A DNA stretch of 64,000 nt from Paraplanobispora takensis (GCF_016863195.1 NZ_BOOK01000010.1:62001-126000), one strand, 5' to 3'; shown: positions 1 through 7,217, numbered from the stretch's first letter. Program-made: numbers and translations. Notes: generated from the letters alone by a model not told the origin.

Positions 1-834
1 GAGGCGGCCTTCACCGTCGTCATCGCCGTCTGCTCACCCGCCCGCCGGGCGAAGGCGCTGCTGGCGATCACCATCGTGGCCGGGTTCGCCTCCAGCGTGT
101 TCTTCCCGCTGACCGGATTGCTGGTCGCCGCCTTCGACTGGCGCACCACCCTGCTCATCCTCGCCGCCGCCTACGCGGCCCTGGCCATCCCGCTGCACGC
201 GCTGATCCTGCCCGGCCGCGACCATGCCCGCGAGCGGGCCGACCCATCGGCCGCACCACGCCGCTCCGAACCGGTGCGCACCGCCATACGCGGGCGGGCG
301 TTCTGGCTGCTGGCAGGAGCGTTCCTGGCCCAGACCGGCGCAGTCGCCGTGATGGCCGTGCTGCTGGTCGCCTACCTCATCGCCCTGGGCCACGCGCCGG
401 TCTTCGCCGCCGGGGCGGCCGGGCTGCTGGGCGTGCTGTCGGTCACCGGCCGCCTGATCAGCACCGCCTTGTCAGCCCGCCTGCCCATCGCGCTGGTCAC
501 CGCCGCGATCTTCGCTCTGCAGGGCGCCGCCGCCCTCACGCTGCCGATCGTCGGCCGCAGCCCGGCGGGCGCGATCGGCGCGGTGACGCTGTTCGGCCTG
601 GGGTTCGGGGTGGCGACCATCGCCCGGCCCGCCCTGCTGGCCGAGCGGTACGGCGCCGGTGCCTACGGCAGCATCAGCGGCGCGCTGGCCCTGCCGGTGA
701 TGGCGGCCAAGGCCGGCGCCCCGTTGCTCGCCGCCGTCCTGCTCCCGGTCGCCGGCTACGGCTGGGTGATGGGCGCGGTGGCGCTGGCTTGCGTGATCGC
801 GGCTTCGGCCCTGGTCGCCTACCATCGCGTATGA
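1..834 (+). CDS. MFS transporter, 5'-truncated by window edge
   Basis: The reading frame is open from the first base to the TGA at 832-834, giving 277 visible residues; the N-terminal part lies outside the window. The protein is almost entirely hydrophobic helices, with a basic cytoplasmic loop (RDHARERAD) between two helix groups, as expected for the C-terminal two thirds of a 12-TM major facilitator. It is an inner-membrane secondary transporter. The gene ends 30 nt before a cysteine-type arsR on the same strand, so it may be co-regulated with arsenic or metal genes. The substrate cannot be read from sequence. An arsenical-export MFS is possible by context only. Confidence 0.85.
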   Translation, partial: EAAFTVVIAVCSPARRAKALLAITIVAGFASSVFFPLTGLLVAAFDWRTTLLILAAAYAALAIPLHALILPGRDHARERADPSAAPRRSEPVRTAIRGRAFWLLAGAFLAQTGAVAVMAVLLVAYLIALGHAPVFAAGAAGLLGVLSVTGRLISTALSARLPIALVTAAIFALQGAAALTLPIVGRSPAGAIGAVTLFGLGFGVATIARPALLAERYGAGAYGSISGALALPVMAAKAGAPLLAAVLLPVAGYGWVMGAVALACVIAASALVAYHRV

Positions 835-864
835 TTTCGATGAGTTTCAAAGTAAGGAGCCCGT
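835..864 (+). promoter_or_regulatory. arsR leader with candidate operator half-site and Shine-Dalgarno
   Basis: The 30 nt between the MFS stop and the arsR ATG hold TTTCGATG at 835-842. The same 8-mer occurs, inverted, at 4851-4858 in front of the second arsR. A strong AAGGAG lies about 6 nt before the ATG. The shared octamer may be part of an ArsR operator (inference); the ribosome binding site is direct reading and fixes the arsR start. Confidence 0.4.
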
Positions 865-1212
865 ATGACCGCCGTCACGATTGCCTGCTGTGCGCCGATC
901 GCCCGTGAGCCGCTGTCGGAGAGTGATGCGGCCGAGCTGGCGATCATGCTCAAGGCGGTCGCCGACCCGATCCGGCTGCGCCTGCTGTCGATGATCGGCT
1001 CGCATGCGGGCGGTGAGGCGTGCGTGTGCGATCTGACCGGTGCCTTCGACCTGACCGCGCCCACCATCTCCCATCACCTCAAGACCCTGCGCACCGCGGG
1101 CTTGATCGACGGTGAGCGGCGCGGCACCTGGGTCTACTACCGCATCATCCCCGAGGCGGTGAACAGGCTTGGCGCCTTGTTCGCCCCGCTGGCCGAGCCC
1201 GCCACACTATGA
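865..1212 (+). CDS. arsR: ArsR/SmtB-family metalloregulator (cysteine type)
   Basis: 115 residues, normal for ArsR/SmtB. A winged-helix core carries the family signature ACVCDLTGAF followed by the recognition helix region PTISHHLKTL and the wing GTWVYYRI. Vicinal cysteines Cys8-Cys9 near the N-terminus and Cys53/Cys55 at the ACVCDL motif match the arrangement of the Corynebacterium glutamicum ArsR type (Cys15, Cys16, Cys55), which senses As(III)/Sb(III). Expected role: a dimeric repressor that leaves DNA on metalloid binding. It follows the MFS gene by 30 nt and has its own strong Shine-Dalgarno. It is a paralogue of the arsR at 4430-4795, with which it shares much of the HTH. Confidence 0.9.
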   Translation: MTAVTIACCAPIAREPLSESDAAELAIMLKAVADPIRLRLLSMIGSHAGGEACVCDLTGAFDLTAPTISHHLKTLRTAGLIDGERRGTWVYYRIIPEAVNRLGALFAPLAEPATL

Positions 1213-1278
1213 CGCGCCTCTCCATCGTGATCACCACCTGGCCACCCGGGGCATACTGCTGGGTCGGCATGTCCGGTC

Positions 1279-1742
1279 TCACTCCGCTGGGGTGACGGTG
1301 CCCCGGGTGCCGTCGACCGTCACGCGCCGGCCGTCGCATAGTTGTACGGTGGCCTCCCCAGTGGCCACGACGGCGGGCAGGCCGTACTCGCGGGCGATCA
1401 ACGAGGCATGGGCCGCCGGCGTGCCGCCGTCGGTCACCACCGCGACGACCTTGGTGAACAGCGGAGTCCAGGCGGGCGCGGTGGAGCGGGCCACCAGCAC
1501 GTCTCCGGGAGCGACTTCGGCGAAGTCCTCGGGGCCGTGGACGATGCGTACCGGCCCGGTGGCGCGGCCAGGCGGCGGTAGCGCTCCCAGCGGCGACGGC
1601 GGTCATCGGCGGATGTGCCGTCGGCGTAGGAGGCTTCGGACAGGTCCTCGGCCACCGCCGAGGAGCGCACCGCGAACGGGCCGTCGCCCAGCTTGGCGGC
1701 GGCGCGATCACCCCCGGCGGCGTCCGCCAGCCGCACGATCAT
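1279..1742 (-). pseudogene. Decayed PEP-utilising phosphotransferase (PEP synthase / rifampin phosphotransferase type)
   Basis: The first ~45 residues match the N-terminal ATP-grasp start of PEP synthase/rifampin phosphotransferase enzymes (FAVRSSAVAEDLSEASYA). The last ~100 residues match their C-terminal swivelling domain: GPVRIVHGPEDF, then DVLVARSTAPAWTPLF, then GGTPAAHASLIAREYGLPAVV with the phosphohistidine. The several hundred residues normally between them are missing. A frameshift near 1560-1575 also separates the two parts (the C-terminal frame meets a stop at 1603). It starts at ATG 1742 with a GGGG-rich ribosome site, its start overlapping the stop of the DUF2306 gene (ATGA), so it was once the second gene of that operon. 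It cannot be catalytically active. Confidence 0.75.
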
Positions 1743-2236
1743 CGTGTCACCCCTTTCCCCGTTCGGCCGATGCGCAGGGCGCGCAGCAGGATCGGCACCC
1801 CGATCATGGTGGGCAGCACCCAGTGGCTCCACGCCGGAAGGCGGTCCCAGCCGGGCAGATGAGGGCCGTTGTCCACATAGAAACCGGTCAGCAGGGCGAT
1901 GTAGGACAGGCCCATGCCGAGGATGTGCAGGCGCGGTCTGCGGTGCCGGCTCCGGTAGCCGGTGAGCATCGCCGTCCAGGCCAGGCAGCCGATGGCGAAC
2001 AGGTGGGCGGTGTGCTGCCAGCGGAGCGCCGCCATGACGGCCATCGAGGCGAACACCGCCGTCAGGCTCCAGCGGTAGACCCGCCCGGCCCGCCGGTGCA
2101 CGGTGCCGCCCTTGCGCGCCAGCATGGCGACCGCGCCGCCGGCCACACCCATCAGCCCGGCCGGGACGTGGACGGCCAGTGCGGCCAGGAAGGCCGGACC
2201 GGCGTCCGGGATCGGCAGGCCGAGGATGTCGTCCAT
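1739..2236 (-). CDS. DUF2306-like multi-pass membrane protein
   Basis: 165 residues. I chose the ATG at 2236 because GGAGG stands 5 nt before it; an in-frame ATG 21 nt upstream has no such site. About four to five hydrophobic segments are seen (VHVPAGLMGVAGGAVAML, a helix after HRRAGRVYRW, AIGCLAWTAML, LHILGMGLSYIALLTGF, HWVLPTMIGVPILL). The charged HRRAGRVY motif after the first helix is typical of the DUF2306 group; no biochemical function is established. It is divergent from padR, shares the intergenic repeats with it, and is translationally coupled to the broken phosphotransferase. Confidence 0.7.
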   Translation of the reverse strand: MDDILGLPIPDAGPAFLAALAVHVPAGLMGVAGGAVAMLARKGGTVHRRAGRVYRWSLTAVFASMAVMAALRWQHTAHLFAIGCLAWTAMLTGYRSRHRRPRLHILGMGLSYIALLTGFYVDNGPHLPGWDRLPAWSHWVLPTMIGVPILLRALRIGRTGKGVTR

Positions 2237-2251
2237 AACGACCTCCATGAG

Positions 2252-2325
2252 TAGCATTGCTACCTATAGCAACACTACTCCGGCGCTTGCCTGCCCGAAA
2301 GGCCCGATATAGCGTTACTACCTAT
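2252..2325. promoter_or_regulatory. Divergent promoter with two direct copies of a PadR-type operator candidate
   Basis: TAGCATTGCTACCTAT at 2252-2267 and TAGCGTTACTACCTAT at 2310-2325 are the same 16-mer at 14 of 16 positions, 58 bp apart. The first contains the perfect dyad TAGCA-T-TGCTA. The second runs into the padR ATG, and no Shine-Dalgarno is seen there, so padR may be leaderless. The sites sit between padR and the divergent DUF2306 gene. Autoregulation by PadR is inferred. Confidence 0.55.
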
Positions 2326-2662
2326 GCGGGCAGAGGCACTCAAAGGTCACCTCGACGGTCTGCTCCTGGCCACCCTGGAGGACGGGCCGCTGCACGGGTA
2401 TGCGGTCAAGGAGGCCCTGCGCGAGGTCACCGAAGGCCGGATCGACCTGCCCACCGGCACCGTCTATCCCGCCCTGCACCGCCTGGAGGGCGCCGGGCTG
2501 ATCAGCGGCACCTGGGCCGTCGCCAACGGACGCCGCCGCCGTACCTACCGGCTCACCGCGGCCGGGCACGCCGCGCTCAGCGACCAGCGGGCCGGCTGGC
2601 AGGAGTTCGCCACCGCCGTCACCTTCGCCCTGAAGGCCCGCCCATGGCCGGCCACCCCCTGA
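2324..2662 (+). CDS. PadR-family transcriptional regulator
   Basis: 112 residues with the PadR winged-helix: a helix at LLLATLEDGPLHGYAVKEAL, the recognition region LPTGTVYPALHRLEGAGLI, and the wing GRRRRTYRLTAAGHAAL. This short form lacks the long C-terminal helical domain of PadR-s2 proteins. It is expected to be a dimeric repressor of its own operon. Its last 19 nt overlap the start of the next gene, which has a permease-prefix fold; PadR regulators paired with such membrane proteins are common in Actinobacteria. The ATG lies inside the second operator-like repeat, consistent with tight autorepression (inference). Confidence 0.9.
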   Translation: MRAEALKGHLDGLLLATLEDGPLHGYAVKEALREVTEGRIDLPTGTVYPALHRLEGAGLISGTWAVANGRRRRTYRLTAAGHAALSDQRAGWQEFATAVTFALKARPWPATP

Positions 2663-3222
2663 TCACCGCGCAACTCGACGCCCTGGCCGCGCGGCTGCCC
2701 GCCCCGGCGGCCGCGGAGCTCGCCGACGGACTCTGGGAGACCTACGAGCGCCGGCTCGACGAGTGCGGCGATCCCGACCGCGCCGCCTACGCCGCCGTCA
2801 CCGACTTCGGCGACGCCGACACGATCACGGCCGCCTTCCTGCGGCACGCACCCCAGCGGCGCGTCGCCCTGCTGCTGCTGGCCACCGGCCCGATCATGGC
2901 CGTCCTGTGGGGTACGGCCCTGCTGACCGCCCACGCGCTTGCCTGGCCGGTCCCGCCCGCAGGAAAGCTCCTGTACGGAGGCGCGCTGATGGCCACGGTC
3001 GCGCTGTTGCTCATGACCATCCGGGAACGGCGCTCCTACCGCCGCGGCCGGGCGATGACCGTGGGTGCTCTCGCCGCGCTCATCGCGCTCGACGTCCTGA
3101 TGTCGCTCACGGCCGTCACGGTGGGTCCCGTCCCGGCCTGGCCGACGGCACTGGCCGTGACGGCCAGCATGCTGCGCATCCTGCTCGCCCTCCGGGCCCT
3201 GCCATCCGTCCTCACCGGATAA
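2644..3222 (+). CDS. Permease-prefix (HAAS-like) membrane protein
   Basis: 192 residues; I start at ATG 2644, in frame within the padR 3' end, because the protein from this point has the expected domain. The N-terminal ~65 residues are a soluble helical bundle (AAAELADGLWETYERRLDECGDPDRAAYAAVTDFGDADTI, cited in part) like the HAAS/permease-prefix domain. Four hydrophobic segments follow from about residue 70 to the end. It overlaps padR by 19 nt, so the two are translationally coupled. Probably a membrane partner or target of the PadR regulator; molecular role unknown. Confidence 0.7.
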   Translation: MAGHPLITAQLDALAARLPAPAAAELADGLWETYERRLDECGDPDRAAYAAVTDFGDADTITAAFLRHAPQRRVALLLLATGPIMAVLWGTALLTAHALAWPVPPAGKLLYGGALMATVALLLMTIRERRSYRRGRAMTVGALAALIALDVLMSLTAVTVGPVPAWPTALAVTASMLRILLALRALPSVLTG

Positions 3223-3239
3223 ACCGTCAGGGGAACGCC

Positions 3240-3644
3240 TCAGGCGGGCAGCAGTTCGGCGACGAGCCGCTCGACGCGGGTGCGGATCTCATCGCGGATC
3301 GGCCGTACGGCCTCGATGCCCTGTCCGGCCGGGTCGTCGAGTTTCCAGTCCTCGTAACGCTTCCCGGGGAAGAACGGGCAGGCGTCCCCGCAGCCCATGG
3401 TGATGACCACGTCGGAGTCCTGTACGGCCTCGGTGGTAAGCATCTTCGGACTCGCGCCGGTGATGTCGATGCCGACCTCGTGCATCGCCTCGACCGCGAC
3501 CGGGTTGATGCTCTCAGCCGGAGCGGACCCGGCCGAGCGGACCTCGATGCGATCGCCCGCCAGGTGGGCCAGCCAGCCGGCGGCCATCTGGGAGCGTCCG
3601 GCGTTGTGCACGCACACGAACAACACGCTGGGCTTGTCACTCAT
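3240..3644 (-). CDS. arsC: Arsenate reductase, low-molecular-weight phosphatase type
   Basis: 134 residues, the usual size for LMW-PTP-like ArsC. The P-loop CVHNAGRS gives Cys11-X5-Arg17. Two further cysteines, Cys85 and Cys89 in MGCGDACPFFPG, suit the thiol relay of this class, and an Asp-Pro pair (DDP, about residues 103-105) gives the general acid. It should reduce cytosolic As(V) to As(III) using thioredoxin or mycothiol/mycoredoxin; which reductant cannot be decided here. It is the last gene of the arsR-aqpS-arsC set, 60 nt after aqpS. A partly Cys-depleted ArsC would be a phosphatase, but all expected residues are present. Confidence 0.93.
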   Translation of the reverse strand: MSDKPSVLFVCVHNAGRSQMAAGWLAHLAGDRIEVRSAGSAPAESINPVAVEAMHEVGIDITGASPKMLTTEAVQDSDVVITMGCGDACPFFPGKRYEDWKLDDPAGQGIEAVRPIRDEIRTRVERLVAELLPA

Positions 3645-3704
3645 CTCTCAGGTTCCTCTCTGCAGGCCGCCCGGGTGCGGCCGGTGAAGGGTGAGTTCGG
3701 CCGG

Positions 3705-4433
3705 TCACGGTCGCGACGCCGGATGCGGCATGACCGCCCCCTGCTCCTCGCCCGCCGGAGCGCGGCCGAACAAGCCGGTCACCAGCAGCAGGCCGATCAG
3801 CCCGCCGGCCAACTGGGCGACGACGAAGCCGGGCACCGAGGCCGGGGCGATGCCGGCGAAGGAGTCGGAGAACGCCCGCCCGATCGTGACAGCAGGATTG
3901 GCGAAACTGGTGGAGGAGGTGAACCAGTAGGCCGCGCCGATGTAACTCGCCACCGCCACCGGCGCGACCGTGGTGCGGCCGGCCCGCACCAGAGCGAAGA
4001 TCACCAGGATCAACCCCGCGGTGGCCACCACCTCGCCCAGCCACAGGTGGCTCGCGGACCGCTCGGTGGCCGCCCAGCTGACTGCGGGCTTGTCGAACAT
4101 GGCGTTGGCCAGCGCCGCCCCGCCGATCGCCCCGCCGGTCTGCGCGACTAGATAGGCGCCCAGCTCGCGGGCGGTCAGCCCGGTGCCGGTACGGCGTGCC
4201 TGCCACCACTCGGCGGCCGAGACCACCGGGTTGAAATGTGCGCCGGAGACCGGCCCGAGCACGACGATCAGAACGCCCAGGCCGAACACCGTGGCCAGGG
4301 CGTTCTCCAGCAGCTGTAGCCCCACGTCATTCGGCGACAGGGTCTGGGCCATGATCCCGGAGCCGACCACCACCGTCACCAGCAGCGCCGTACCAATGAA
4401 CTCGGCCAGCAGCCGGCGCGGTAGCGGGATCAC
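3705..4433 (-). CDS. aqpS: Aquaporin / MIP-family channel of the arsenic operon
   Basis: 242 residues, GTG start at 4433 that overlaps the arsR stop by 4 nt. Both pore motifs are visible: an NPV variant in SGAHFNPVV (first half) and NPA in SFANPAVTIGRAF (second half), in a six-helix MIP fold. Because it lies between arsR and arsC, it most likely conducts arsenite out of the cell after ArsC has reduced arsenate, as shown for AqpS of Sinorhizobium meliloti, where the order arsR-aqpS-arsC is the same. The name is given by this synteny. Water or glycerol transport alone is the alternative. Confidence 0.85.
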   Translation of the reverse strand: MIPLPRRLLAEFIGTALLVTVVVGSGIMAQTLSPNDVGLQLLENALATVFGLGVLIVVLGPVSGAHFNPVVSAAEWWQARRTGTGLTARELGAYLVAQTGGAIGGAALANAMFDKPAVSWAATERSASHLWLGEVVATAGLILVIFALVRAGRTTVAPVAVASYIGAAYWFTSSTSFANPAVTIGRAFSDSFAGIAPASVPGFVVAQLAGGLIGLLLVTGLFGRAPAGEEQGAVMPHPASRP

Positions 4434-4795
4434 GTGACCGCGCCGGTCGGCAGGCTCAGCAGTGCTGACAGTTCAGCCAGTCGCTCGGGAACCACCCGGT
4501 AGTACACCCACGAGGCGCGCCGCTCGCTGGTGAGCAACCCGACCTCCTTGAGAACCTTGAGGTGGTGGCTGATGGTGGGCTGGGTCAGATCGAAGGCCGC
4601 ACTCAGGTCGCATACGCACGCCTCGCCGTCGACGTGGCTGGACACGATCGACAGGATGCGCAGTCGGACCGGGTCGCCCAGCGCCTTGAACGCCCGCGCC
4701 ACCCCGGCCGCCTGCTCGGCGCCTATCGGCTCCCGCGCCAGCGGCGCACAGCACCCTACGGTCTGGTCAGGCGCGGGAAGGAATTGCTTCGACAC
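4430..4795 (-). CDS. arsR: ArsR-family As(III)-responsive repressor
   Basis: 121 residues from GTG 4795. An upstream ATG at 4885 would overlap the divergent arsI start, so I prefer the GTG. With this start the vicinal cysteines fall exactly at Cys15-Cys16, and Cys60/Cys62 lie in ACVCDLSAAF, matching the As(III) site of the C. glutamicum-type ArsR. The HTH reads PTISHHLKVLKEVGLL and the wing WVYYRV. Only GAGG next to the start is seen, so the mRNA may be leaderless. First gene of arsR-aqpS-arsC; it probably also controls the divergent arsI through the shared 88-nt promoter. Confidence 0.9.
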   Translation of the reverse strand: MSKQFLPAPDQTVGCCAPLAREPIGAEQAAGVARAFKALGDPVRLRILSIVSSHVDGEACVCDLSAAFDLTQPTISHHLKVLKEVGLLTSERRASWVYYRVVPERLAELSALLSLPTGAVT

Positions 4796-4883
4796 GCCTC
4801 TATGTTGACCCCCATCTATTCCGCATGCCAACCTCGACTGTATAGATAGACATCGAAACGGGCTCGCCGACCCGGAGACCGTC
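4796..4883. promoter_or_regulatory. Divergent arsR / arsI promoter region
   Basis: 88 nt between the two starts. It holds the inverted pair ATCTAT (4814-4819) and ATAGAT (4842-4847), and CATCGAAA (4851-4858), which is the reverse complement of the octamer found before the first arsR. TTGACC at 4805-4810 is a possible -35. Binding by ArsR is inferred. Confidence 0.45.
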
Positions 4884-5363
4884 ATGTCCCGTGTCCAGCT
4901 CGCCCTGCGCGTCGCCGACCTGGAGGGCTCGATCGCCTTCTACCCCAAGCTCTTCGGCGCCGCCCCGGCCGAGCGCCGCGAGGGCTACGCCAACTTCGCC
5001 ATCGCCGAACCGCCGCTCAAACTGGTGCTCATCGAAGGCGAGACCGGCCAGGACACCCGCCTGGACCACCTCGGCGTCGAGGTCGCCTCCACCGAGGAGG
5101 TCGACGCCGCGATCGAGCGCCTGAAGCAGGCCGGCCTGGCCACCTTCGAGGAGAACGACACCTCCTGCTGCTACGCCGTGCAGGACAAGGTCTGGGTCCA
5201 CGGCCCCGGCGCCGAGCCCTGGGAGGTCTACGTGGTCAAGGCCGACGCCGACACCCTCGGCAAGAGCGCCGCGATCACCGCCGGCGGCGACGCCTGCTGC
5301 GGCACCACCGCCTGCTGCATCCCCGGCGGGAAGGTCACCGACGCCACCCCGACGACATCCTGA
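4884..5363 (+). CDS. arsI: ArsI-type C-As lyase (CadI/ArsI glyoxalase-fold protein)
   Basis: 159 residues of the vicinal-oxygen-chelate fold. The ArsI hallmarks are present: His62 in RLDHLGVEV, the vicinal pair Cys95-Cys96 in NDTSCCYAVQDKVWV, and Glu114 in EPWEVYVV. Known ArsI enzymes use Fe(II) and O2 to cleave the carbon-arsenic bond of trivalent methyl- and aryl-arsenicals, releasing As(III). The C-terminal tail adds two more CC pairs (DACCGTTACCIPGG), often seen in this family and probably metalloid-binding. It is divergent from arsR-aqpS-arsC with a shared promoter; the As(III) it makes could leave through AqpS. A cadmium-induced CadI role is the alternative annotation. Confidence 0.88.
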   Translation: MSRVQLALRVADLEGSIAFYPKLFGAAPAERREGYANFAIAEPPLKLVLIEGETGQDTRLDHLGVEVASTEEVDAAIERLKQAGLATFEENDTSCCYAVQDKVWVHGPGAEPWEVYVVKADADTLGKSAAITAGGDACCGTTACCIPGGKVTDATPTTS

Positions 5364-5387
5364 ACCGGTTCGCTCCCGAGCCCGACT

Positions 5388-5966
5388 TCACTGACCGGCA
5401 ACCGGGCTGCGCCGCTCCACCGGCACTGCGTCCCGCCGGACGCCGAGGTCGGCCTTCACGGTGCGCAGTGACGGGACCTCGCCCGACGTGACGAGGGCGG
5501 AGTAGCGCCGCACCGCTTCCTGGTGCAGCGGGTCCTCGTCGAGCGCATCCCCGGGTACGGCGGGAGCCGCCTCGGGTGCGGCCGGGTTCTCGGTGAGTCC
5601 GCCGGGACCCGGATCCGGTGCGTCGTCGGGTACACCGGGGCCTTCGTCGGGTGCGTGCACCTCGCCGTCCGGAGGGATCACGGGCAGCGGGACCGCTTGG
5701 GCCGTCGGGAACTCCGCATCAGCTGCTGCGGTGACGGCAGTCGGGAGAAGTGCCGGGACCTCGGTTCCGGTGGCGATCGGCCGGGCCTGCGCCGCCTCGG
5801 CAGGAGTCAGTTCACCGAGGCGGTACAGCGCCCGCTCACGCCGTGGTGCCCTCCACCGCCAGCGCCAGCCGTACCGGTCCTGCAGAATGGCAGACGGGAC
5901 GATCAAGCGAGTGGGAAATGCGTGCGAGGGCACTCGCCAAAGCCGGAACGATGTAGGGATTGGCAT
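5388..5966 (-). pseudogene. Possible remnant of an actinobacterial conjugation (Spd/DUF2637-like) protein
   Basis: 192 residues if read from 5966, but the first ~45 residues are unlike a normal N-terminus. The middle is low-complexity Pro/Ala/Glu/Asp. The tail DPLHQEAVRRYSALVTSGEVPSLRTVKADLGV resembles the C-terminal HTH-like segment of spread/transfer proteins of actinomycete integrative elements. The resemblance is by pattern only. Its position beside integrase and regulator fragments supports a decayed mobile element. It might instead be an intact lineage-specific gene. Confidence 0.35.
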
Positions 5967-6021
5967 CGTTTGACCACATGATTCAGCGCATCCTCAACAA
6001 CCGGAGGCGGTCCCTTCGGGG

Positions 6022-6258
6022 CTGTTCGGCGACAACGATGACGAAGAACTGGCTCAGCTCTCTCGTGACGCGCGAAGCGCAGTGGAACGCGGGTTTCAGG
6101 TCTACGTGGTGCGCATCGCGGTCAGCATGAAGAAAATGGACCAGAGCCAGACTGTATGGGAGGCCACTGAAGCGATAGACCGTATCGAGCGAGAGGGGTG
6201 GCGGCTTGACCGTGTTCTTGAGGCAGCTGCTCCAAATGGGCTTAAGTTCGGCCAGACG
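6022..6258 (+). pseudogene. Truncated small actinobacterial protein (element-associated)
   Basis: Frame 1 from about 6022 reads GLFGDNDDEELAQLSRDA, then ERGFQVYVVRIAVSMKKMDQ, then AIDRIEREGWRLDRVLEAAA. This resembles the small 'EGWRL' proteins common in actinomycetes. GGAGG at 6003-6007 is a good ribosome site, but the expected ATG before GLFG is TCG here. The homology stops at about 6258, exactly where an antisense integrase fragment begins. Both ends are thus damaged. The protein family has no known function. Confidence 0.4.
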
Positions 6259-6259
6259 C

Positions 6260-6466
6260 TCACATGTCGTGCCCCAGCCATCGGGACACCTCGGAGATCG
6301 GGACACCCTCGGCGAGCGCCGTGCTGGCGAAGGTGTGCCGCAGATCGTGGAAGGTCATATCCGCCGGCACCCCGGCCGCGAGGATCGCGGGCTTGAGGAT
6401 GTCGGCGTCGACGTAGTCGCGGCGGATCAGGTTGCCGCGCGTCGTGCGGGACGGCGCGTCCTCGGG
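6260..6466 (-). pseudogene. Tyrosine recombinase (integrase) C-terminal fragment
   Basis: About 65 residues of a phage/ICE-type tyrosine integrase: RTTRGNLIRRDYVDADILKP leads into TFHDLRHTFASTALAEGV, the HxxR box, and SEVSRWLGH, the third catalytic motif. The frame ends at TGA right after LGHDM, where an intact enzyme continues to the nucleophilic tyrosine. The N-terminal half, including the first catalytic Arg, is absent. The fragment is antisense to the flanking plus-strand fragments, indicating rearrangement. It is a relic of an integrated element; no att site could be recognised. Confidence 0.75.
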
Positions 6467-6469
6467 TTT

Positions 6470-6673
6470 GTGCCGACGGTGTTGTACGACTCGATCTACC
6501 GCGCAGATGAGCTCTTGATCAACGTGCATGCTCACGGCACCCGCGCTCCCGAGGCACCGGTCGTCTACCTGGCCCACAGCGGGACCGGTACCGCGGCAGC
6601 GACCTGTCTCGGCAGCTTCGAGCGCCTCTGGAGTGAGACTGAAGCGGCATGCGCGCCCAGGACCGGAAGGTGA
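6470..6673 (+). pseudogene. C-terminal fragment of an XRE-family regulator (DUF5919-like)
   Basis: The plus frame reads VLYDSIYRADELLINVHAHG, then APEAPVVYLAHSG, then CLGSFERLWSE before a stop at 6671-6673. This resembles the C-terminal sensor part of actinobacterial XRE regulators ('YDSLYRA..LLVNTHVYG..APVLHLRR..SFDRVW'). No HTH or start is present: upstream sequence is the antisense integrase fragment. It is a 3' relic cut by the same rearrangement. Confidence 0.5.
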
Positions 6674-6707
6674 ACCCCCGGTTCGGAGGTCTCCGAAGGC
6701 GGAGAGG

Positions 6708-7217
6708 TCAGTCCCACCACACGACCACGGCCAGCTCATGATGTGCGGCCCCGGCATAGAAATCGAGCAGCGCGGCGAGGTGCCGCGTCAGATACTCCCC
6801 AGGGCGGTCCACGCCAGGGAGAAGCTCGCCGGCCACGGCCAGGGTTTCCCCGCCGGGTGAGGACAGCGCGGCCAATATCGCTGCTTCCGCGTCCGGCAGC
6901 ATCTGTGCCACCTGAGCGACGGCGGCAGAGGTCAACGTGGTGACCGGGTGTTCCCACACGGTGGCGGGGTGATCCCGGTAAGCCGGGTTCACCTCCTCGT
7001 CCCCGGTCAGTGCGCGTCGTAGGGCGGCGAGGACGCCGGGATCGGCACAAGCCAGTTCACCGACGCGCAGGAGCGGCCCCGGTGCCCAGTCCAGATCGAG
7101 ATAGTCAGAGCGAGGAGCCGTCGCAAAAGAGCAGAGCCGATCCAGTTCCTCAACCGGTGCCCGGCAGGAAGCCAGTTGTTGCTCCGAAACCCGGGCGAAC
7201 TGGTGCGTCACGGCCAT
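6708..7217 (-). CDS. DUF1877 (YfbM-like) protein
   Basis: 169 residues from ATG 7217 (a GTG two codons earlier is possible; MAVTHQFARVS is the usual family start). The sequence has the DUF1877 features: the opening strand, the DLDWAPGPLL segment, GDEEVNPAYRDHP, and a C-terminal helix ending DFYAGAAHHELAVVVWWD. The family is soluble; its function is unknown, although members often lie among immunity or accessory genes. It stands alone between the regulator fragment and the divergent Imm21-like gene. Confidence 0.8.
   Translation of the reverse strand: MAVTHQFARVSEQQLASCRAPVEELDRLCSFATAPRSDYLDLDWAPGPLLRVGELACADPGVLAALRRALTGDEEVNPAYRDHPATVWEHPVTTLTSAAVAQVAQMLPDAEAAILAALSSPGGETLAVAGELLPGVDRPGEYLTRHLAALLDFYAGAAHHELAVVVWWD

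Noticed and set aside
5967-6707. A tRNA or att site next to the integrase fragment
   Set aside because: No cloverleaf sequence or direct repeat could be recognised near the fragment.
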